Virus record (IMG/VR): IMGVR_UViG_3300027985_001688
Location: 1 to 21,335 of that record
From: a virus
DNA: 21,335 bases
Reading direction: 5' to 3' (one strand)
In this document: positions 1 through 4,995 of the stretch, one piece after another
How positions within the stretch are numbered: the first letter of the stretch is position 1
Layout of the letters: each line of letters begins with the position of its first letter
Made by a program: the position numbers and the translations under genes
The notes under the pieces: generated by a model
Databases searched by the model: none
The model's input: the letters and a program-made list of their open reading frames with translations, nothing else
What the model was told of the DNA's origin: nothing

Positions 1-4
1 CAAA

Positions 5-17
5 ACAAATATTTTGT
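5..17. promoter_or_regulatory. Operator-like inverted repeat upstream of early promoter
   Basis: ACAAA-TAT-TTTGT is a perfect 5-bp inverted repeat with a 3-bp spacer in AT-rich non-coding DNA about 45 bp upstream of the probable early promoter. The position fits a binding site for a phage repressor or Cro-like protein whose gene would lie to the left of the window. Such a short repeat can arise by chance in AT-rich DNA. Confidence 0.25.
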
Positions 18-46
18 GATTCTGACACGGAATAAATAACTACATT

Positions 47-89
47 AGCTATTTTTAGCTTGACTTTATCACTAGGCATTTGATAATAT
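47..89 (+). promoter_or_regulatory. Probable early promoter with overlapping operator-like repeat
   Basis: TTGACT at 60-65 and GATAAT at 82-87 are separated by 16 bp, close to a sigma-70 promoter; TAATAT at 84-89 with an 18-bp spacer is an alternative -10. Immediately upstream, AGCTA-TTTT-TAGCT (47-60) is a perfect 5-bp inverted repeat whose right arm touches the -35 box, as expected for an operator that blocks polymerase. The first gene with a good ribosome binding site begins at 133. I infer that this promoter starts the early operon. Confidence 0.55.
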
Positions 90-132
90 TGCTCTAATAG
101 TCGCATGAAATGTGATTGTTAAAGGAGCGCAA

Positions 133-351
133 ATGCAAATCGACCCCCTCACACCCCTCCACCTAAAACGGTACAACTCGGCGATCTTCGCCGTCAAAGA
201 ACTCATCGAAGCGCAGCACGTCGACGGATACGAATTTATGATCGACACGCTGATGATGGCGTTTTTCGGCATAGAGCACATCGTGTCAGAGCTGGAGAAC
301 CAGCAGCGGCAGGACATGCTCAAGAAGGCTATGGAGGCGCATAGCGCATGA
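133..351 (+). CDS. Small early phage protein, unknown function
   Basis: I do not recognise this 72-residue protein. The ATG at 133 is preceded by AAAGGAG at 121-127 with five bases between, a much better start than the in-frame GTG at 112. The sequence looks mostly alpha-helical, with a hydrophobic middle (MIDTLMMAFFGIEHIV) followed by a charged helix rich in Q, R and K. There is no clear signal peptide, cysteine pair or known motif. It is the first gene after the candidate early promoter, and its stop overlaps the next possible ATG as ATGA at 348-351. As the first early gene it might be regulatory or anti-host, but that is inferred from position only. Confidence 0.6.
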   Translation: MQIDPLTPLHLKRYNSAIFAVKELIEAQHVDGYEFMIDTLMMAFFGIEHIVSELENQQRQDMLKKAMEAHSA

Positions 352-360
352 ACATTCCTA

Positions 361-380
361 CACCGCCCCGCGGGGCGGTG
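361..380. repeat. 20-bp perfect GC-rich palindrome in early leader
   Basis: caccgccccgcggggcggtg is identical to its own reverse complement over all 20 bases. It lies between the stop of the first gene (351) and the well-supported start at 420. In RNA it would fold into a very stable GC stem. No U-run follows, so it is not a standard intrinsic terminator. Likely roles are a translational or antisense-RNA control hairpin, or a protein binding site. Confidence 0.75.
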
Positions 381-419
381 CATGGAGCGTTCGGCTCACA
401 AACTACGCAAGGGAAAGCA

Positions 420-683
420 ATGGCAATGGACCAGATGACGATCGCAGAACAGAAGTTCTGGAGACGCGAAGAGATCACGATATGTATGGTGGTGAAGCAA
501 GGGTGTTGCGAGGGCATCGTTTGGGAGGGGCTATTCTACCCTGATGACCGCTTTGAAGGGCTGGAAGGACAGCGGGCCTACGTCATCAAGAGCGAGGACG
601 GAGAACACGCCTACATGTTTACCGAGGCCGGGAAGTTCGCTACAGGGTACAGGATCGGTGCGGGAAGCGAATTTGAATTTTAG
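420..683 (+). CDS. Small early phage protein, unknown function
   Basis: I do not recognise this 87-residue protein. I chose ATG 420 because AAGGGA at 409-414 lies five bases upstream. An in-frame ATG at 348 overlaps the previous stop and would add 24 residues, including the motif GSQTTQGKAM, but its coding region would have to run through the 20-bp palindrome at 361-380. From memory, similar Gly-Ser-Gln-Thr-Thr-Gln-Gly leaders precede Icd/Ash-like genes in other phages; I cannot verify this. The body is acidic and beta-rich (EGIVWEGLFYPDDRFEGLEG, then YVIKSEDGEHAYMF) with three cysteines, two adjacent. It ends eight bases before the helicase gene, so the two are probably co-transcribed. Confidence 0.6.
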   Translation: MAMDQMTIAEQKFWRREEITICMVVKQGCCEGIVWEGLFYPDDRFEGLEGQRAYVIKSEDGEHAYMFTEAGKFATGYRIGAGSEFEF

Positions 684-691
684 GAAGTGAT

Positions 692-1600
692 ATGACAAAT
701 CCATTCATAGGGCGCGGCCTGACGGTGAATGACAAGCCGAGGGAAGTCGAGTTTATTCTTGACGGGTTTCTGGGCAAAGAGGTCATTACGCTGTATTATG
801 CCCCGCCTAAAAGCGGGAAAAGCATTTTGGCATTCGCGCTGTCGCGGTACGCGCATGACATAGCGGGGATGCGCGTGCTCTATTTCGACTTCGACAACTC
901 GCTGGTCGCCCTGGAAAACCGTAAGGTCTTCGGTAACCTCCCGGCGATGAAACAGTACGACTACATTCACATGGACAAGATCGCAATGACACGCGACAAG
1001 GTGCTGCAGGAGCTTATGCAGTTCGCAAAACAGCCCGGAAAACCGTTGGAGAACTACTTCCTCGTCTTCGACTCGCTGACGGACTTTACGGACACGAACG
1101 AGCACAACGCGAAAATCTTCATGGGTAAGATGAAAGCACTGCGTGCCGCCGGGGCGACGATATTGATTCTTCACCACATGAATAAGAGCGAACGGAGCTA
1201 CCAGGGCGCGCAGGATTTCGTATCTGCCGCCGACAACAGCTTCTCGCTAGAGATGCCAGTCAGCGGCGAGACGAACCCGTTTAGCGTGTTCACGATGGAG
1301 AAGTACCTCTCAAGGCTAAAGGGCATCAAGAATACGGCGTATTCGGTCGCAAACGGGGTATTCACTCTGGAATCGATACCGTACAGCGAAGCCATCATCC
1401 CGCAAAGCGAGCAGGCGTTTATCGACGAGACGATTAAGATCATCAAGAAACAGCCCGGCATCAAGCAGGGAGAACTACTCAAGCAAGTCGGCAAGGATGC
1501 CGGAAACAAGAACGGGAAGATCCTGCTAGACAAATACAAAGGCCGATGCTGGGTCACGGAAAGCGGATCAAAGAACGCCATCCTCTACTATTTGCCGTAG
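692..1600 (+). CDS. RecA-fold ATPase, RepA/AAA_25-like replicative helicase
   Basis: This 302-residue protein has a RecA-type ATPase core. Walker A is APPKSGKS at residues 37-44, beta-strand RVLYFDFD follows near 61-68, and Walker B is LVFDSLTD near 124-131. A third strand, ATILILHHMNKS, ends in paired histidines at about 161-162, and QGAQDFVSAADNSFSL follows. This order is typical of AAA_25 proteins and RSF1010 RepA-type hexameric helicases. Residues 240-302 look like a winged helix (IIKKQPGIKQGELLKQVG), probably for DNA binding. Start 692 follows GGAAG at 684-688. The gene lies directly upstream of a repeat-rich spacer and a DciA-like gene, which supports a role in phage replication. A MuB-like transposition ATPase is less likely because the MuB-type N-terminal HTH is absent. 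Family-level call strong; helicase activity inferred. Confidence 0.75.
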   Translation: MTNPFIGRGLTVNDKPREVEFILDGFLGKEVITLYYAPPKSGKSILAFALSRYAHDIAGMRVLYFDFDNSLVALENRKVFGNLPAMKQYDYIHMDKIAMTRDKVLQELMQFAKQPGKPLENYFLVFDSLTDFTDTNEHNAKIFMGKMKALRAAGATILILHHMNKSERSYQGAQDFVSAADNSFSLEMPVSGETNPFSVFTMEKYLSRLKGIKNTAYSVANGVFTLESIPYSEAIIPQSEQAFIDETIKIIKKQPGIKQGELLKQVGKDAGNKNGKILLDKYKGRCWVTESGSKNAILYYLP

Positions 1601-1820
1601 CGACAAGACTTCTACAAAACTAACCACCCTCTAAAAACGCCTATATTGCGTACTTTCAGACCATTTTATAATTCTGTCTTGTCGTCTTGTCAGTCTTGTA
1701 TGCATCATTATGAAAAGCGATTTTCACCCGGACATGAGACGCCATTTTTTTGGCGGTGACAAAACAGACAAAACGACAATACAGGGGTTTTAAATGCGCT
1801 TCAAATGCCGTAAATACCGT
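1601..1820. repeat. Iteron-like repeat cluster, candidate phage replication origin
   Basis: The 282 bp between the helicase and DciA-like genes have no convincing ORF but contain ordered repeats. GTCTTGTC occurs at 1676-1683 and 1684-1691, with GTCTTGTA at 1693-1700. A mirrored set follows on the other strand: GACAAAAC at 1758-1765 and 1767-1774, and GACAATAC at 1775-1782. The 25-bp arms match at 20 positions and keep the same 8/9-bp spacing in mirror order. GACAAGAC at 1602-1609 is another copy. Between the arms, CGCCA-TTTTTT-TGGCG (1740-1755) is a hairpin. A second family follows: AAATGCGCT (1792), AAATGCCGT (1803) and AAATACCGT (1812). AT-rich DNA at about 1640-1675 could unwind. An operator cluster is the main alternative. 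Confidence 0.5.
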
Positions 1821-1882
1821 GCTTTTAGGCTGCGTTCCAGTTTTGTGAAAGCGTTGTAAAACTAAAAAAAGGAGCAAAACGA

Positions 1883-2350
1883 ATGAGCAAATGGCAGGAC
1901 CGGTCAGGACAGGAGCAGATCGACCTCTTCAACCATCCCAAGATGAAACAGCACGACGCCATCGACAAACTGGCCGATGCGCTGCCTGATGCGCTGCTCA
2001 AGGGGTTCCGCTACGGGGAGCTGCGCGGGCAGATCCTCGTGCTGCACTTCACCCACCCAGGCCACCTCAACGAGTTCAAGATCCGCAAGGATGAGATCCT
2101 GGAGAAGATGCGCTCGATCTACAAGGAGCACGGGCTCCGGGAGAGCATCGTCTTCAAGGACGTCAAGGCAGAGCAGCGGTACCAGCCGCCGCCGAAGCAG
2201 GTAGCCGAGCAGAGCCTGGAGTTCGAAGACCGGGCGAAGGGAGACTTCGAGAACACGCAGACGAATCCGGTCCTGAATCGGATCTTCGAGAACATCAGAA
2301 AAACGATCAAGGAGCGACACGATGGAAGAGCCGGAAATGCTGACTCATGA
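1883..2350 (+). CDS. DciA-like (DUF721) protein, possible helicase loader
   Basis: This 155-residue protein resembles DciA/DUF721, the ancestral bacterial DnaB-helicase loader. Residues about 25-97 carry the recognisable pattern: a helix ending LLKGFRYGEL, the strand ILVLHFTHPG, then NEFKIRKDEILEKMRSIYKE and a final strand SIVFKDVKA. This matches the DUF721 strand/helix order and its LxFxxxHPGxxxEF-like signature as I remember it. A proline- and acid-rich linker leads to a C-terminal helix (NPVLNRIFENIRKTI) that could dock on a partner. AAAAAAAGGAG ends at 1874, eight bases before the ATG. Its neighbours are a RepA-like helicase and a candidate origin, which fits a loader. The match is from memory of the pattern, without alignment; a different single-strand DNA or RNA-binding protein is possible. 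Confidence 0.5.
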   Translation: MSKWQDRSGQEQIDLFNHPKMKQHDAIDKLADALPDALLKGFRYGELRGQILVLHFTHPGHLNEFKIRKDEILEKMRSIYKEHGLRESIVFKDVKAEQRYQPPPKQVAEQSLEFEDRAKGDFENTQTNPVLNRIFENIRKTIKERHDGRAGNADS

Positions 2351-2507
2351 AGAAATATGGGAATTCATTCGCATCCTCCAGAAACATATGGCGAAGTTCG
2401 ATGGAAGAAAGATCACAGAGATACCGGAGAAAGAAGCACTGGATGCCTACGATGAAGCGTGGGAAGAATTCGAAAAGGAGCGACACAATGACACAGGCAC
2501 AGACTGA
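2322..2507 (+). CDS. Small acidic early protein, unknown function
   Basis: This 61-residue protein is very acidic and helical (THEEIWEFIRILQKHMAKFD, then EALDAYDEAWEEFEKER). I do not recognise it. It starts inside the end of the DciA-like gene (29-bp overlap) and its own end overlaps the GemA start by 20 bp, so the three are probably translationally coupled. Its start is preceded by AAGGAGCGACAC (2309-2320), the same 12 bases found before the next gene (2475-2486). This supports a real gene despite its size. Confidence 0.6.
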   Translation: MEEPEMLTHEEIWEFIRILQKHMAKFDGRKITEIPEKEALDAYDEAWEEFEKERHNDTGTD

Positions 2508-2886
2508 TTTCCGAAAGCTGCTGCTCAAGCAGATCCACACCAGCCCCCGCTGGCGCAACCACTTCGGCGAGAACAGGGAGGCGTACGAGGAGCTGCTGCA
2601 GGATCACTTCGGGCACCGCAGTAGCGCGAAGCTCTCCATCACCCAGCTGCAGCAGCTGAACAGCTATATGCAGATGGAGCGCAGCCTGCCGCGCCGCAAG
2701 CTCGCCAGCCCGCAGCAGCTCTTCAAAATGAGCGAGATCTGGGCGGAGAAGGCGCGCACGCCGACCGACGCCGCGCTGCTGGTCTTCGCCGCGCGGATCT
2801 GCGGCCGGACGCCCGACAGCCTGCCTGACCTCTCCCCGGCCGAAGCGCAGAAGGTGATCATCGCGCTGAGCAAGATGGGAGGGTGA
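2488..2886 (+). CDS. gemA: Mu GemA/gp16-like protein (DUF1018)
   Basis: This 132-residue protein matches the DUF1018 pattern of Mu GemA (gp16). The N-terminal part has RKLLLKQIHTSPRW followed by NREAYEELLQDHFGHRSSAKLSITQLQQL, the 'Y..LL...G..S...L....L' block. The C-terminal half has PQQLFKMSEIWAEKA, then DAALLVFAARICGRTPDSLPDLSPAEAQKVIIALSKM, the block that ends GemA proteins. In Mu, GemA influences host gene expression and DNA supercoiling; its mechanism is poorly understood. ATG 2488 follows AAAAGGAG at 2473-2480; an open frame extends upstream to 2347 but lacks a ribosome site there. The gene closes the early operon and lies before the zinc-ribbon gene, a position like that of Mu gemA before the middle/late regulator mor. 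Confidence 0.75.
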   Translation: MTQAQTDFRKLLLKQIHTSPRWRNHFGENREAYEELLQDHFGHRSSAKLSITQLQQLNSYMQMERSLPRRKLASPQQLFKMSEIWAEKARTPTDAALLVFAARICGRTPDSLPDLSPAEAQKVIIALSKMGG

Positions 2887-2887
2887 G

Positions 2888-3100
2888 ATGATATGCCCCT
2901 ATTGCGTCAATGACAAAACGCAGGTGGTAGGTACGGTAAAGGCCGGAACGGTCGTCGAGCGCTTCAGGCGGTGCCCGAGGTGCAACAAGACATTCCAGAC
3001 GACGGAAGCAATCAAATTTGACAGTTATTGGGGGGAGTATGCAAGAGCAACTGGTGAGCAGCTTGTTGAAGAGCAAGAAAAACACGACAAAGGACATTGA
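2888..3100 (+). CDS. Zinc-ribbon protein, NrdR-like / Ogr-Delta-like putative late regulator
   Basis: This 70-residue protein has a clear zinc ribbon: C3-x2-C6 (MICPYC) and C29-x2-C32 (RRCPRC), followed by NKTFQTTEAI. The second half closely resembles the N-terminal ribbon of NrdR (CxxCxxRFTTFE), but the NrdR ATP-cone is missing. The same architecture occurs in the small Ogr/Delta proteins that activate P2-type late promoters. It lies between the last early gene (GemA) and the head genes, and the phage has P2-like head genes, so a role as late transcription activator is attractive. The start lies one base after the GemA stop, with GGGAGGG upstream. The 3' end overlaps the MuF gene by 62 bp. 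A truncated NrdR captured from a host is the alternative. Confidence 0.6.
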   Translation: MICPYCVNDKTQVVGTVKAGTVVERFRRCPRCNKTFQTTEAIKFDSYWGEYARATGEQLVEEQEKHDKGH

Positions 3101-4298
3101 GGCTCTGATAGACGAATATATCGCCTCCGTATCACAGAGCGCCAGGGCGAAGAGCAAGGCTTTCCTGGCGGATATGCTGGTCTTCCTGGTACAGAACAGC
3201 ACGCTGCCGAAGACCGAGCTGCTGAAGATCGCCGACGCAAGACTGCAGCAGCTCGCATTCGATATCCCGACCGATGCCATCGAGGCCATCTACACGAAAA
3301 CGGCGGCCGATGCACTCAGCACCGCCTTCGTCTTCGACAAGGTCGATGCGGATGCCATCGCCGTAATGCATCAAAACTTCTTCTGGCTAAAGGAGGACGG
3401 CACAGAGCGCGTGCAGCAGCTGGTACGCGGCAGCATCGAGGAAGCATTCAACGGCACCGTCCCCGTCAAGGAGCTCGGCGCCAATCTTCGCGAGAAGTTC
3501 GGCGGCATTACCGACGATACGGAGCGCTACTTCCAGGGTGTCTCCGACCACATCATCCGCCAGAGCCAGAACATCGCGCGGATCCGGCAGTATGAAAAGG
3601 GGAAGGTAGAGAGAGTAAAGATCATCGCGGTGATGGATGACCGCACCTCGACGATCTGCCGAAGCATGAACGGCCGTGTCATCGACGTGCCGCACCTCTC
3701 CGGCCAGGCAGACGCCATACAGGCGGCGCGGACGGTGGAGCAGAAAAAAGATGCAGCGGTATGGCTAGGCGGTGCGCACTTCGGGAAGCTGCCGAAAAAC
3801 CTCGGTCTTCCGCCGTACCACTTCCGGTGCCGCACGCTCATTGCCCCATTTTTTGGAAATGAAACGCAAGTAGGGGACAGGACAGCGACTGGTTCCTACC
3901 TTCCGGGGCAGAAGTACGACGACAGCATCGTGGTCTTCTCGCATATTGATACGACCGGCCGCGAGTTCGTGGTCACGAAGAAGATGATGCGGAAGTTCGC
4001 AAAGCACAGCGTGGAACCTGAGCAGGTATTGGCATCGCTCAACTCCATCAACGCGATCGGGCTACATGCAAAGGAGCCGGGCCGCTTCTCGGTGAAGTGC
4101 GATAACGGGTTCTATATGTCCGTGGAGGGGACGAAGATCGTCACGATCTTTAAGCCGACACGGGCCATGAAATACTACTACGCCGACAATACCAAGTCGG
4201 GTACAATTCAGACAGAGGTGAAAAAATGCGACAGTTCGAGATCAACGTTGACAAAGGTGCTCAGTGGTTTATTTGGGAGCTTGGGTCGACAAGGGTGA
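3039..4298 (+). CDS. MuF-type minor head protein with extra C-terminal domain (toxin candidate)
   Basis: This 419-residue protein contains a phage Mu gpF/SPP1 gp7-type head morphogenesis domain. The helical N-terminus (1-160) is followed by the diagnostic block at about 170-272: IIAVMDDRTSTICRSMNGRV, then the PPYHFRCRT motif near 258-266. MuF proteins sit at the portal and are packaged in small numbers. Residues about 275-419 are additional. They contain VVTKKMMRKFAKHSVEPEQV and, further on, YMSVEGTKIVTIFKPTRA, a helix-then-strands order reminiscent of the PBECR/BECR-fold RNase domains often fused to MuF. That assignment is from pattern memory and unproven. ATG 3039 is chosen because GGGGGGAG immediately precedes it; the upstream TTG at 3018 has no such site. 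The last 73 bp overlap the next gene, a possible immunity partner. Confidence 0.8.
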   Translation: MQEQLVSSLLKSKKNTTKDIEALIDEYIASVSQSARAKSKAFLADMLVFLVQNSTLPKTELLKIADARLQQLAFDIPTDAIEAIYTKTAADALSTAFVFDKVDADAIAVMHQNFFWLKEDGTERVQQLVRGSIEEAFNGTVPVKELGANLREKFGGITDDTERYFQGVSDHIIRQSQNIARIRQYEKGKVERVKIIAVMDDRTSTICRSMNGRVIDVPHLSGQADAIQAARTVEQKKDAAVWLGGAHFGKLPKNLGLPPYHFRCRTLIAPFFGNETQVGDRTATGSYLPGQKYDDSIVVFSHIDTTGREFVVTKKMMRKFAKHSVEPEQVLASLNSINAIGLHAKEPGRFSVKCDNGFYMSVEGTKIVTIFKPTRAMKYYYADNTKSGTIQTEVKKCDSSRSTLTKVLSGLFGSLGRQG

Positions 4299-4549
4299 CG
4301 GCTTCAGGTGCAGCATACACGTCCGTGCCGTTCGGTATATGCCGCAGGAACGAAACCGGCCTGCTCGTTGCCTTCGACAGCCATATCGATACCGACATGA
4401 TCAAAGCGGTCGCCGACGACCCGCTCTTTGACGAGACGGTCATCTTCTCCGTAAAAGTAGACGACGTACGTCAGCGCGGCATGTTCGATGGCACCTTCAT
4501 CGACGCCCTGCTCTGGCTGCTCAACCGCAAAGAGGAGTACGGGTTATGA
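4226..4549 (+). CDS. Small protein overlapping MuF gene; possible immunity or head protein
   Basis: I do not recognise this 107-residue protein. It begins inside the MuF gene in another frame, with AGAGGTGA five bases before ATG 4226, and ends in an ATGA overlap with the gp10-like gene. The sequence is mixed alpha/beta: an N-terminal strand region (QWFIWELGSTRVTASG), a central segment (GLLVAFDSHIDTDMIKAVAD), then VIFSVKVDDV and a helical end (FIDALLWLLNRKEE). It has no signal peptide or membrane segment, so it is probably cytoplasmic. Its position directly behind a MuF protein with an extra C-terminal domain is where MuF-toxin immunity genes occur. A small structural or connector protein is the other reasonable reading. 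Confidence 0.6.
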   Translation: MRQFEINVDKGAQWFIWELGSTRVTASGAAYTSVPFGICRRNETGLLVAFDSHIDTDMIKAVADDPLFDETVIFSVKVDDVRQRGMFDGTFIDALLWLLNRKEEYGL

Positions 4550-4995
4550 TCGACGTACAGGACACCCTTGAGGAGTTGCTGCTGCGCATCGCCTTCGAGA
4601 TCGAGGCCGAGGCAAAGGAGATCGCGCCGAAGCGCGAAGGTGACCTGGCCAGAGACATCCAGGTCTTCATGGACAACCTCGCCGCGCTCGATGTCTCCAT
4701 CGGGAACTCGACCCTGATCGAGTACGCCCCGTTCGTTCACAGCGGGACAGGGCTCTACGGCCCAAATAAGAAGCGCATCACCCCCAGAGAGAAGCAGGCG
4801 TTGCGCACACCGTACGGACCGCGCAAGAGCATCGCCGGCCAGAAGCCGCAGCCTTACCTAAACGACGCGGCATCAAACATCCTCTCCTCCGGGAAGCTCG
4901 ACATCATATTCGACGAGTTCTCCGGCCGCCTCGGCGACGATGTCTTCGACGCCATCCGCTCCCAGCTCAAAAGCCTGCATGTCGACGTTACATGA
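4546..4995 (+). CDS. HK97 gp10-like tail-completion/connector protein
   Basis: This 149-residue protein fits the HK97 gp10-like family, which completes the top of the tail at the head-tail joint. It has a helical start (LEELLLRIAFEIEAEAKEIAPKREG), then the typical LARDIQVF / VSIGNSTLIEYAPFVHSGTG block, in which the protein reads as 'Y A P F V H x G T G'. After a basic segment comes GQKPQPYLNDA, the usual 'P x P F L' motif near the C-terminus. It is coupled to the preceding gene by ATGA. Its stop at 4993-4995 lies inside the end of the convergent terminase gene, giving an 8-bp tail-to-tail overlap. In most phages gp10-like genes sit beside the connector genes; here the operon is broken by the inverted packaging genes. 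Confidence 0.7.
   Translation: MIDVQDTLEELLLRIAFEIEAEAKEIAPKREGDLARDIQVFMDNLAALDVSIGNSTLIEYAPFVHSGTGLYGPNKKRITPREKQALRTPYGPRKSIAGQKPQPYLNDAASNILSSGKLDIIFDEFSGRLGDDVFDAIRSQLKSLHVDVT

Noticed and set aside
1740-1755. CGCCA-TTTTTT-TGGCG hairpin as terminator of the helicase gene
   Set aside because: The T-run is in the loop and not after the stem, so it does not fit an intrinsic terminator; I keep it as part of the repeat cluster.
1656-1877. Minus-strand 73-codon frame in the repeat-rich spacer
   Set aside because: Its sequence just translates the repeats, no ribosome site precedes it, and the spacer is better explained as a control or origin region.
3957-4399. SHIDT occurring in both the MuF C-terminal domain and the following small protein, suggesting duplication
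   Set aside because: Only five residues match, codons differ and the flanking sequences are unrelated; chance is the simplest explanation.
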